From NCBI RefSeq assembly GCF_001941945.1, contig NZ_CP015586.1:1-64000 (forward strand): a stretch of 64,000 bases of DNA, written 5' to 3'. The notes under the pieces were generated by a model that saw only the letters and a program-made list of their open reading frames with translations, was not told the origin of the DNA and did not search any database. The position numbers were made by a program, and so were the translations under genes. The stretch comes from Roseomonas gilardii. Lineage in GTDB: Bacteria > Pseudomonadota > Alphaproteobacteria > Acetobacterales > Acetobacteraceae. The first letter of the stretch is position 1. Every line of letters begins with the position of its first letter. Below, piece by piece: positions 45,006 to 53,130 of the stretch.

Positions 45006-46091
45006 TCATTGACCATTCACCGCATCAAACGCTTCCACAAGAAGCGCCGCCTCCCAGGTGAGATCATCGTACGCTTCCTTCAGGTTGGTATCCACTTGGC
45101 CCGCCAGCAGGGCCGCCACGTCACAGAGCGTCATGGTCGGCGACACGGCGCTGGCCACGGTCTCGGCCGCCTGTCTGAGCGCGCGGTACAGCGCAAAGGC
45201 CTCGGGCATGCGCTTCGAGCGGTAGCGCAAGTAGTTCGTCACGGCGATTCGCAGCTTCAGCCGCGCCGGCAGCGGCCGACTCATCTCGACGAGCTCGGCC
45301 TCGACACTGCCCCAATAGCTCAGGATGTTACGATGCGCCTCGGCCTGGGAAAGCATGTTCTCCAGGTCGCCGCGGCCCAGCCCCTTACGGGCGTAGAGAT
45401 CCTCGATCGTGGCGCAGACGGTGGTGTCGTTCGACTTCGCCGTAATGTCGGCGACCAGTGTGCGATACAGCGGTGCGATGGCCGAGCCGGGTAGTTCGTT
45501 GAACATCTCGAGCAGCCGGCCCTTAACGAAGGTGTCGTATCCGACCAGCGGCACGCGCGTCCGCTCAAAGCGGATGACGTCACCCTCAGGCGGGGCGCGC
45601 GGCGCGGGAAAGTCGAGCTGCAGCGCCTTGGCGAACGCCGCCGTTGCCGAGACGGCGAGGTCCGGGAAGACCAGGACCATGTGATCCGGGGTCGACTTGC
45701 CGCCGGCAGCCAGCGCGAACTCGAACGGAGCGTTGGTCAGGAAGATGACCGCCTTGACCTGCCCGCCGAACGTCGTGGTGTGGTGGTACATCTTGCCGAC
45801 CGTGGTGCGCGGCGCATCGCCCGAGGTGCTACAGAGATGCGTGGCCTTCCATGGGCCCGGCTCCCGGCCCTTGATCTGGTAGAACGTTAGGCCGGTCGGC
45901 CTGGATGAGCCGACCAGGATGGTCAGGTCGTCGAAGTGGTCGAACAGGGCGCGGTAGTCGATCCCCGCCTCGTGCAGCTCGAGGAGCTTGGCCAAGGTGG
46001 CATGGATCTGGAAGGCGAACCGCGCCCCGGTCCTGGCGCCCGCCTTCTCTCGCGGCTGCGCCGCGAGGATGGTGCTTGCAAGGCCCGTCAT
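45006..46091 (-). CDS. DUF4297 (Cap4-type) nuclease
   Basis: About 361 residues from 46091 (MTGLASTILAAQPREKAGAR); a start at 46142 adds 17. The N-terminal domain has the DUF4297 layout: QPREKAGARTGARFAFQIHA, LELHEAGIDYRALFDHFDDL, then GLTFYQIKGREPGPW, where the D and QxK positions form a PD-(D/E)xK-type site. This is the nuclease fold of Cap4 and of LmuA in Lamassu-Cap4. The C-terminal 200 residues are helical and unrecognised. It is followed by the SMC-like gene, so nuclease plus ATPase probably act together in antiphage or antiplasmid defence. Confidence 0.78.
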   Translation of the reverse strand: MTGLASTILAAQPREKAGARTGARFAFQIHATLAKLLELHEAGIDYRALFDHFDDLTILVGSSRPTGLTFYQIKGREPGPWKATHLCSTSGDAPRTTVGKMYHHTTTFGGQVKAVIFLTNAPFEFALAAGGKSTPDHMVLVFPDLAVSATAAFAKALQLDFPAPRAPPEGDVIRFERTRVPLVGYDTFVKGRLLEMFNELPGSAIAPLYRTLVADITAKSNDTTVCATIEDLYARKGLGRGDLENMLSQAEAHRNILSYWGSVEAELVEMSRPLPARLKLRIAVTNYLRYRSKRMPEAFALYRALRQAAETVASAVSPTMTLCDVAALLAGQVDTNLKEAYDDLTWEAALLVEAFDAVNGQ

Positions 46092-46167
46092 GTCGTCACT
46101 TGTTGCAGTCCATGTGAGTCTATCAGTTTGAAACTGTTGCACTAGCCCGGCAAGGCCTGCGCTCGCG

Positions 46168-46284
46168 CTACGGTCTGCCGGTCATCCAAGGCACGGGCTG
46201 CAGGTGCTCTGGCAGGTAGAGCGGGTGCCACGTTGTGCCGTCTCCTGAGAGCCCCAGCACATGCGGCTCGGTCAGCTCGGACAT
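46168..46284 (-). CDS. Possible 38-residue leader protein of the defence operon
   Basis: ATG 46284 follows CAGGAGAGC on the minus strand and reads MSELTEPHVLGLSGDGTTWH, then PLYLPEHLQPVPWMTGRP and a stop at 46168. It lies directly upstream of the DUF4297 gene. The composition is protein-like (Trp, Tyr, His, Pro), but no family is recognised; it may be a fragment of a larger lost gene. Confidence 0.35.
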   Translation of the reverse strand: MSELTEPHVLGLSGDGTTWHPLYLPEHLQPVPWMTGRP

Positions 46285-46525
46285 GGGGGGCTGCTCTCCT
46301 GGAACCTGAGGACCCGGAGGCCCGGTCCGCTCATTTTGCAATGCAGGAAGTGTCCACGAAACATGTGCTTAATAATGCATCGGAAGCCTGCATCGGGTCC
46401 GGGCCGACGTTCCAGTGGCTAACCCACACCATGCCAGCCGCGAGACTCGCAGCACCAAGGCGTCATGACAGCACATCGCTCGTCAGGCTGATCACGCTGA
46501 TCGCGGCCACACCCACGGGTGCGGC

Positions 46526-47281
46526 CTACCCCCGCAGGAGCCGGCTCGATGCGGTGAAGCGTCCTGCTGGATGGACGGTATCCGAGACCTCGAACGCCTC
46601 GCCTGCATGGTCGAGGTAGCGCCGAACGATGCGCAGGGCAGGGGATCCCGCCTCCGCCTGCAGAACCTCTGACAGATGGCCAGGCATGGCGGCCGCCGTG
46701 ATGTCCTGCCGGATCTCCGCCACGTGCCGCCCGTGATGCTGCTCGATCAGCGTGGCGATCAGGCTGTCCGGCGACGCCCGGGCGAGGTCCGGGATCCCGG
46801 TATAGGCGCCGTCGACGTAGACATCCGTCCATCCGACCGGTGGCGCCCCCGGGATGCCATCGAGGCGCAGGCTGGAGATGCGCCACCAGGAACTACCCTC
46901 TGGGCAGCCGAGTGCATGTGCCAGGGCCGGATCCATCACCTGCCGCCCGGTGTCCCGCACCACCCGCCGGTGCGAGGTCCCGAACTGGACCAGGTCATCC
47001 AGCGAGGTCAGCGACTGCCGGTAGTTTCCGGGCGCGGTCCGCGCCTCCACCCGGGTACCGGCTCGCTTCCGGCGGGAGACGAGGCCCAGTTCCACCAGCT
47101 CGTTGATCGCGATCCGGACCGTGTGGCGGCTGGCGCCGTAAAGATCGCAGAGCTCGAATTCCGTCGGCAGGAGTGATCCCACCGGATAGCGGCCTGAAGC
47201 GATCCCCTCGACCAGCGTGCGTGTGAGGGCGGCATGCCGGATCACGGGGGCGGCTTTTTCCTTGACGTTATGTTCGGACAT
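46526..47281 (-). CDS. GntR-family regulator, HutC/UTRA subfamily
   Basis: About 251 residues from ATG 47281 (MSEHNVKEKAAPVIRHAALT). The N-terminal winged helix holds IASGRYPVGSLLPTEFELCD, then LYGASRHTVRIAINELVELG. The C-terminal UTRA ligand domain shows SSWWRISSLRLDGIPGAPPV, GWTDVYVDGAYTGIPDL and LRIVRRYLDHAGEAFEVSDT. It is divergent from the lyase operon, and its start codon lies inside a palindromic repeat present twice, implying autoregulation and control of the operon. The ligand is probably the imported substrate or a derivative. Confidence 0.87.
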   Translation of the reverse strand: MSEHNVKEKAAPVIRHAALTRTLVEGIASGRYPVGSLLPTEFELCDLYGASRHTVRIAINELVELGLVSRRKRAGTRVEARTAPGNYRQSLTSLDDLVQFGTSHRRVVRDTGRQVMDPALAHALGCPEGSSWWRISSLRLDGIPGAPPVGWTDVYVDGAYTGIPDLARASPDSLIATLIEQHHGRHVAEIRQDITAAAMPGHLSEVLQAEAGSPALRIVRRYLDHAGEAFEVSDTVHPAGRFTASSRLLRG

Positions 47282-47308
47282 ATTTAAGGGCCATTTTGTT
47301 CGGACATA
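47269..47308. promoter_or_regulatory. Two operator copies between the HutC-type regulator and the lyase operon
   Basis: TATGTTCGGACATA (47269-47282) and TTTGTTCGGACATA (47295-47308) are 26 bp apart; the first is a near-perfect palindrome overlapping the regulator start codon. A weaker half site (CTTCGGACAG) lies near 47322-47331. Confidence 0.65.
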
Positions 47309-47352
47309 TATCATTCCCAAGTCTTCGGACAGAGATCGTCAGGAAACCGCCC

Positions 47353-48729
47353 ATGCGCCCCGATCTGCCGCCCCATGCCTCCACGGTCTTCGACTCCGCC
47401 CTGTTTCGTGACGCCTTCGGCACACCGCGGATGCGGGAGGCCTTCTCGGATTATGCCCTGATCGGCCGCTATATCGAGGTCGAGGTCGCGCTGGCCCGGG
47501 CCGAGGCACGCTGCGGGGTCATCCCTGAAGCGGCGGCGGAGCAGATCGCGTCGCGCTGCGACATCGCGGCGCTGGACTTCGAGCTGCTGCGGCACGAGAC
47601 GGACAATGTCGGCTATCCGATCCTGCCGCTGGTGCATCAGCTCGTGAAGCAGTGCGGAGAAGCCGGGCGCTATGTCCATTGGGGCGCCACCACCCAGGAC
47701 ATCATGGACACGGCCGACGTGCTCCGGGTGCGCGCGGGCCTTGAGATCGTCGAGGGTGAGATCGCCGATCTGCGCCGTATCCTGGCGGAACTGGCGGTCC
47801 GCTACCGGGACACGCCAATGGCTGGACGCACGCACCTGCAGCAAGCCCTGCCGGTGACCTTCGGCTACAAGGCAGCCATCTGGATGGCGATGTTCGACCG
47901 CCATGCCGAACGCTTGGCACAGCTCAAGCCGCGTGTCCTGGTCGGGGAGTTCGCCGGTGCGGCGGGGACGCTGGCCTCGCTCGGCGACAAGGGCCTCGAA
48001 GTCCAGCAGGCCTTCTGCGAGGAACTCGGGCTGGGCGTGCCGGCCACGACCTGGCACGTGGCCCGCGACGGCTTTGCCGAGGTGGTGAACCTGCTGGGGC
48101 TGATCACCGGTTCGCTGGGCAAGATCGCCTATGACATCATGCTGATGGCCTCGACCGAGTTCGCCGAGGTCTACGAGCCCTTCGTGAAGGGCCGCGGCGC
48201 CTCCTCGACCATGCCGCAGAAGCGCAACCCGATCTCGTCCGAACTAATGCTCGCCGCTGCCAAGGGAGTTCGGCAGCATGCCGGGCTGATGCTGGATGCG
48301 ATGATCCAGGACCTGGAGCGTGCCACCGGCCCGTGGCACGCGGAATGGATGGCGGTGCCGGAGAGCTTCCTGCTCGCCGCCAGCGCCCTGCACCAGGCGA
48401 AGTTCGCGCTGGGGGGGCTGATCGTGGACGAGGCCCGGATGCGGCAGAATCTCGCGGTCAGCAAAGGCCTCATCGTGGCCGAGGCCGTGATGATGGGGCT
48501 CGCCCCCTTCACCGGCCGCGACGAGGCCCATGACATCGTCTACGACGTCTGCCGCGAGGTGAACGAGCAGGGCGGCACGCTGGCGGAGGCGCTGGCGCGC
48601 CATCCCGAGGTGACGCGCCATCTCGACCGCGCCGCCATCGACCGCCTCACCGACCCGGCGAACTATCTCGGCATGGCGCCGCAGATGGTGGAGCGGGCCG
48701 TCGCCGCCTCGCGGCGGCAGGGTTTCTGA
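47353..48729 (+). CDS. Fumarase/aspartase-superfamily lyase (adenylosuccinate lyase/CMLE-like)
   Basis: A 458-residue protein from ATG 47353. The superfamily signature GRGASSTMPQKRNPISSELM carries the catalytic Ser loop. Other conserved regions are YVHWGATTQDIMDTADVLR and MAGRTHLQQALPVTFGYK. The closest overall type is 3-carboxymuconate cycloisomerase/adenylosuccinate-lyase-like enzymes. Many relatives eliminate fumarate from an N-substituted aspartate, which would fit the dicarboxylate carrier next door. A housekeeping purB role is unlikely in this regulated catabolic setting. The substrate is unknown. Confidence 0.82.
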   Translation: MRPDLPPHASTVFDSALFRDAFGTPRMREAFSDYALIGRYIEVEVALARAEARCGVIPEAAAEQIASRCDIAALDFELLRHETDNVGYPILPLVHQLVKQCGEAGRYVHWGATTQDIMDTADVLRVRAGLEIVEGEIADLRRILAELAVRYRDTPMAGRTHLQQALPVTFGYKAAIWMAMFDRHAERLAQLKPRVLVGEFAGAAGTLASLGDKGLEVQQAFCEELGLGVPATTWHVARDGFAEVVNLLGLITGSLGKIAYDIMLMASTEFAEVYEPFVKGRGASSTMPQKRNPISSELMLAAAKGVRQHAGLMLDAMIQDLERATGPWHAEWMAVPESFLLAASALHQAKFALGGLIVDEARMRQNLAVSKGLIVAEAVMMGLAPFTGRDEAHDIVYDVCREVNEQGGTLAEALARHPEVTRHLDRAAIDRLTDPANYLGMAPQMVERAVAASRRQGF

Positions 48730-48842
48730 TCGTCCCATTGCCGGCGGGGCGACTGCGGTCGCCTCGCCTTCCCTAGAACCAAGGCGCCCCACGGGTCCGG
48801 GACCCGTGCAGGAAAACGCGCGCAGATCCATTGGAGAGAACG

Positions 48843-50165
48843 ATGTCCAGCGTCAGCGTGACATCCGGCCCCACCGCGGCGGCCCGCAAGCCGATCTGGC
48901 AGGGCCTGGGATTTCAGATCATCCTGGCCATGGTGCTCGGCGTCGCGGTTGGGTTCCTGTTTCCCTCGGTCGCGGTGCAGCTCAAGATCCTGGGCGACAT
49001 CTTCCTGCGACTGATCAAGACGGCGGTGGCGCCGCTGGTCTTCCTGTGCGTGGCCGTCGGCATCGTCTCGGCGGGGGACTTCAAGCGCATCGGCAAGGTC
49101 GGCCTGGTGGCGATGCTCTATTTCGAGATCGTCTCCACTCTCGCGCTGGCCTTCGGCCTCCTGGCCGGGAACCTGCTGGGCGTGGGCCATGGCATGGCGC
49201 CCGAGACGGGGGCCGTCCATGCGGCCAAACCGCCCATGCCGGCGGGCGGCGATGCGCATACGACGCTGGGCTTCATCCTGAATGTCTTCCCCGACAACTT
49301 CGTCGGCGCCTTCGCTCGGGGCGAGCTGCTGCAGGTCCTGGTGGTCGCGATCATCTTCGGGGCGGCCCTGCTGCGGATGAAGTCCGAGAAGCGGGAGCCG
49401 GTGGAGCGCGGGCTGAACCGGATCTCTGATGTCCTGTTCGAGTTCATCCACATCATCATGATGCTGGCGCCCATCGGCACCTTCGGTGCCGTGGCCTATG
49501 CCGTGGGCTCTAGCGGAACGGCCGTGCTGCTGTCGCTGATCCAGCTGGTGCTGAGCTTCTACGCGGCGGTCGTCCTGTTCATCGTACTAGTTCTGGGCAC
49601 GGTCTGTGCCCTGTTCCGGGTGAACCTCTTCCAGTTCCTCCGTTTCATCCGGGAAGAGATCTACATCGTCCTCGGTACGGCCTCCTCGGAGAGCGTGCTG
49701 CCGCGCCTGCTGGAGAAGCTGCCGATCTATGGCGTCTCGAAGCAGACGGCCGGCCTCGTGCTGCCCACCGGATACGCCTTCAACCTGGACGGCACCTCCA
49801 TCTACATGTCGATGGGCGTGATCTTCCTGGCCAATGCCTATGGCGTGCCGCTCGACATCGGCCAGCAGTTGGGCATCCTCGGGATCATGCTGCTCACCTC
49901 CAAGGGGGCGGCGACGGTCTCAGGCGGCAGTTTCGTGGTCTTCGCGGCCACGGTGACCGCCACGGGTATCCTGCCGGTGGAGGGTCTGGCCATCCTGTTC
50001 GGCGTCTATCGCTTCATGTCGATCGCGGTCGCCACGACCAACGTGATCGGCAACAGCATCGCCACCGTCGTCACCGCCAAGATCTGCGGCGAGTTCGACG
50101 CCGAGCAGTCGCGGCGGGCCTACGCGCAGATGCGGGACGGTAAGGGCGAGCTGCCCACCCTGTAG
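48843..50165 (+). CDS. Dicarboxylate/amino acid:cation symporter (DAACS, DctA/GltP type)
   Basis: A 440-residue membrane protein from ATG 48843, with about eight helices and two hairpins. Family hallmarks: [20 protein letters not shown], the Ser-rich tip [20 protein letters not shown], the NLDGT motif in [20 protein letters not shown], and [19 protein letters not shown] followed by [11 protein letters not shown]. It should import C4-dicarboxylates or acidic amino acids with Na+ or H+. It sits between the lyase and the DapA-family gene and is probably co-transcribed with them. Confidence 0.88.
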   Translation: MSSVSVTSGPTAAARKPIWQGLGFQIILAMVLGVAVGFLFPSVAVQLKILGDIFLRLIKTAVAPLVFLCVAVGIVSAGDFKRIGKVGLVAMLYFEIVSTLALAFGLLAGNLLGVGHGMAPETGAVHAAKPPMPAGGDAHTTLGFILNVFPDNFVGAFARGELLQVLVVAIIFGAALLRMKSEKREPVERGLNRISDVLFEFIHIIMMLAPIGTFGAVAYAVGSSGTAVLLSLIQLVLSFYAAVVLFIVLVLGTVCALFRVNLFQFLRFIREEIYIVLGTASSESVLPRLLEKLPIYGVSKQTAGLVLPTGYAFNLDGTSIYMSMGVIFLANAYGVPLDIGQQLGILGIMLLTSKGAATVSGGSFVVFAATVTATGILPVEGLAILFGVYRFMSIAVATTNVIGNSIATVVTAKICGEFDAEQSRRAYAQMRDGKGELPTL

Positions 50166-50257
50166 GCGGTGGAACCGGACGAGGCTGCTGTTCGGGGTGG
50201 TCGGCGATCATGTCCGACCACCCTATTCTCCACCCGGCTGATCATACCGAGGTCCTG

Positions 50258-51148
50258 ATGCCCGCTGAACAGACCCTGCATGGCGTCTATCCCTATCTGG
50301 TCTCACCGGTCGATGCGGAGGGACGGGTCATGCGGCCAGTGTTGTGCCGGCTGGTGGAGCACCTGATCGAGGCCGGGGTGCATGGGCTCACCCCGCTAGG
50401 GAGCACAGGTGAGTTCGCCTATCTCAACATGGCGCAGCGGCTGGAGATCGTCGAGACCGTGGTGGAAGCGGCGCGCGGACGTGTCCCGGTGATCGCCGGC
50501 GTCGCCGCGACGACGACGCGGGAGGGGGCAGCCCTGGCCCGCGAGGTCATGGCGAGGGGTGCCGATGGCGTGCTGGCCATCCTGGAAGCCTATTTCCCGG
50601 TCCCCGAGGCCGGTATCGAGGCCTATTTCCGTGCCATTGCCGAAGCGACGGATGGTCCGGTGGTGCTCTACACCAATCCGCAGTTTCAGCGTTCCGATCT
50701 GTCGCTGCCGGTCATCCGGCGTCTCTCCGCCGTCCCCAATATCCGCTACATCAAGGATGCCTCGACCAACACCGGCCGCCTCCTCTCGATCCTGAACGAG
50801 ACGGAAGGGCGCATGGGGGTCTTCGCCGCCTCGTCCCATATTCCCACCTGCGTCATGATGCTGGGCGGTGTGGGCTGGATGGCAGGGCCGGCCTGCATCA
50901 TTCCCCGACAGAGCGTGGCGCTCTACGAGCTGTGCCGGAAGGGAGCATGGGAGGAGGCGATGCGGCTGCAGCGTCGGCTCTGGGCGGTCAACCAGGCCTT
51001 CGCGCGATACTCCCTCGCTGCATGCATCAAGGGCGCCCTGGAGATCCAGGGATTTGCTGTGGGCGCGCCGCTGCCTCCGCAGGCAGAGCTGGATGAGGCG
51101 GGCCGTGATGATATGCGACGCGTCCTGGAGATGGTCGGCGCTCTGTAA
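50258..51148 (+). CDS. DapA-family lyase/aldolase (dihydrodipicolinate synthase superfamily)
   Basis: A 296-residue protein from ATG 50258 (preceded by GAGGT); ATG 50210 would add 16 residues. The TIM-barrel family motifs are clear: [37 protein letters not shown], the catalytic Tyr in VVLYTNPQF and the Schiff-base Lys in [14 protein letters not shown]. Members include dihydrodipicolinate synthase, N-acetylneuraminate lyase and several 2-oxoacid aldolases or dehydratases. Given its place at the end of a HutC-controlled dicarboxylate operon, a catabolic aldolase or dehydratase is likelier than lysine synthesis. Confidence 0.82.
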   Translation: MPAEQTLHGVYPYLVSPVDAEGRVMRPVLCRLVEHLIEAGVHGLTPLGSTGEFAYLNMAQRLEIVETVVEAARGRVPVIAGVAATTTREGAALAREVMARGADGVLAILEAYFPVPEAGIEAYFRAIAEATDGPVVLYTNPQFQRSDLSLPVIRRLSAVPNIRYIKDASTNTGRLLSILNETEGRMGVFAASSHIPTCVMMLGGVGWMAGPACIIPRQSVALYELCRKGAWEEAMRLQRRLWAVNQAFARYSLAACIKGALEIQGFAVGAPLPPQAELDEAGRDDMRRVLEMVGAL

Positions 51149-51221
51149 CGGCAAGAAGGGCGATGCTTACCTCGTTCTTGCCTGGCACCACCAGGAGCAC
51201 TGCGAGTGCCAGCGTCTCCCA

Positions 51222-51714
51222 TCAGTTCTGCTCCTTCGCTGCCTGTGCGAAGACCCCTCTCGTCACGTTGTTGCGCCACAGGTCTGCCGGTCTGAGGTAG
51301 CCCAGCGCGACCTCGGCGGAGCGGTGGCGGGTCTGTCGCATGACCTGGGCGAGGTCGGCGCCCTGCTCGCCGGCCGCGGTGGCCAGCCCTGCGCGCAGCG
51401 AGTGCCCCGAGAAGCGCTCCCAGTCCTTGAGCCCGGCTGCCTCCGCCGCGCCCTTCACCAGACGCCACACCGCCTTGTCCGACAGCGCGGCGGTGGAGAG
51501 CTTCCCCGCCTTGCTCATCCCCACGAACAGCGGCCGCTCCCGGTCGGAGCCCCCGCCGGTGATGTCGGGCGCCTGCTTCCGGAAGGCCAGCCAGGCCTCC
51601 AGCGCCGCCAGCGGGCAGCAGCCCGGCTCGGCCGGGTTGGCCCAGACGGCGACCTCCTGCCCGGCGCCGCGCTGGTCGGTCTTGGAGCGGCGGATGAGCA
51701 CCCGCAGCCCCCGG
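51222..51714 (-). pseudogene. 3' copy of a tyrosine integrase gene, truncated
   Basis: Minus-strand reading matches residues from LRVLIRRSKTDQRGAGQEVA to YLRPADLWRNN of the intact integrase at 55698-56801, nearly identical. The N-terminal half, including the first catalytic Arg, is missing; upstream codons come from unrelated DNA. The tail NVTRGVFAQAAKEQN differs from the intact copy. It forms one arm of a ~450-bp inverted repeat. Confidence 0.8.
51267..51714 (-). repeat. Inverted repeat arm 1 (~450 bp), partner 56317-56764
   Basis: The minus strand of 51267-51714 and the plus strand of 56317-56764 agree over about 448 bp with scattered mismatches. Between them lie the histidine kinase, KaiC-like, vapBC and integrase 5' genes (about 4.6 kb). 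Confidence 0.8.
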
Positions 51715-51852
51715 GCAGGCGCCGTGAGGGGAGCCTTCGGGGCCCCGTCCGGTGTATGGCAGACCTCCTCCCCTTCCATGCCGTTCGTCGATCCCGGCGG
51801 GGATGGAGGCGGTCAAGGCAGAGGGCTGCCATCGTCGGTGCGAACCGGTCCT

Positions 51853-53130
51853 TCAGGCTTGCGGCAGCCAGAGAAAGACCTTCGTCCCCCGGCCAGATTC
51901 GCTCTCGAGGCGCAGGGCACCCCCGGACTGGACCGCGAAACCGTCCGCCATGGAAAGCCCGAGGCCTGTGCCGCGGTCCTGCGGTTTCGTCGTGAAGAAG
52001 GGTTCGGTCGCCCGCGCAAGGGTTTTCATGTCCATGCCGGTTCCGGCGTCCGCGACGACGAGGCGCACATAGGCTCCGGGCTTCAGGTCCGGGACATGAG
52101 TCCGATGGTCCGCCGGAACCACTTCCGCCGCCGCGGTGAAGGTCACCTCACCGCCGTTCGGCATGGCGTCGCGAGCGTTGATGGCGAGATTGATCAGCAC
52201 CGTTTCGAGTTGGCGGCGGTCGGCCCGGATCCGCGCGGCCTGTGCCGGTACTTCCACCCGTATCCTGATCCCCGGCCCGAGCGCATTGGCCAGCATCGTG
52301 CGCAGGCCGCCCAGGACCTGGGCCGCATCCAATTCCGTGGCATGCAGCTTCTCCCGGCGCGAGAAGGCGAGAAGCCTGCGGGAGACTTCCGCGCCGCGCT
52401 CGGCTCCATCGCGCAGCTCCGCCAGCAGCCGGGATGCCCCCGGGCCCGAGGCCGCCAGCGCCGCGCCGTATCGCCGTTCCAGCAGCGAGAGGCCCGCCAG
52501 CACAACCGCCGAGGAGTTGTTGAAGTCGTGTGCCACCCCTCCCGCGAGCTGACCGATCGCCTCCATCTTCTGCACCTGGAGAAGACGCTCCTGGGCTGCG
52601 ATACGCCCGGCCGTCTCGGCCTCCAGCGCCTCGGTACGTTCGGCGACGCGCGCCTCGAGCGTTTCCGCCGCAAGCTTCAGGGCCTCGAGGTGGCTGCGGG
52701 TTTCGTGCTGGCGCGCCCGCGCCCGGAGCGCGGCCCGTGCCGCACTGAGGAGGGTCTCCGCATGCAGCGGGCGGGTCAGCAGGGTGACGTTGCCGAGGGC
52801 TTCGAAAGCAGCCCAGCGCCCCTCGGCTCCACGCCATCGGCCACCAGAGGTCAGGAGGATCACAGGCAGGTCCGACCAGGGCGGTTGCCGCCGGAGGAAA
52901 GCGGTCAGCTCCCCGGCTCCACCAATGAGTGCTTCCTCGGTGAGCAACAACGCCGCGAAGCCCGAGCCATGGTTGGGCTCGAGGATGGCGCAGAGTTCAG
53001 CGAGCGTTCCTGCCACCCGTGTCGAGACATCCATCCCATCGAGCACACGGGCGATTTCCGCGGCGTCGCGTCCAATGGGTGCGAGGATCAGGAAGACGTC
53101 GGCAGCGGAGGGGTCAGCCTGCTGCATCAT
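51853..53130 (-). CDS. Sensor histidine kinase with N-terminal pseudo-receiver domain
   Basis: About 425 residues from 53130 (MMQQADPSAADVFLILAPIG). The first ~130 residues look like a receiver fold without a clear phospho-Asp (FAALLLTEEALIGG at that place). A coil (LEARVAERTEALEAETAGRI) leads to the H-box GQLAGGVAHDFNNSSAVVL, then ATPase motifs: N-box LINLAINARDAMPNGG, G1 VADAGTGMDMKT, F-box EPFFTTK and G2 GTGLGLSMADGF. It overlaps the KaiC-like gene by 17 bp, suggesting a KaiC-linked output kinase. Confidence 0.87.
   Translation of the reverse strand: MMQQADPSAADVFLILAPIGRDAAEIARVLDGMDVSTRVAGTLAELCAILEPNHGSGFAALLLTEEALIGGAGELTAFLRRQPPWSDLPVILLTSGGRWRGAEGRWAAFEALGNVTLLTRPLHAETLLSAARAALRARARQHETRSHLEALKLAAETLEARVAERTEALEAETAGRIAAQERLLQVQKMEAIGQLAGGVAHDFNNSSAVVLAGLSLLERRYGAALAASGPGASRLLAELRDGAERGAEVSRRLLAFSRREKLHATELDAAQVLGGLRTMLANALGPGIRIRVEVPAQAARIRADRRQLETVLINLAINARDAMPNGGEVTFTAAAEVVPADHRTHVPDLKPGAYVRLVVADAGTGMDMKTLARATEPFFTTKPQDRGTGLGLSMADGFAVQSGGALRLESESGRGTKVFLWLPQA

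Noticed and set aside
48663-49451. Minus-strand frame opposite the dicarboxylate symporter
   Set aside because: Gln/Asp/His-rich antisense translation of a membrane protein gene; no start context or domain.
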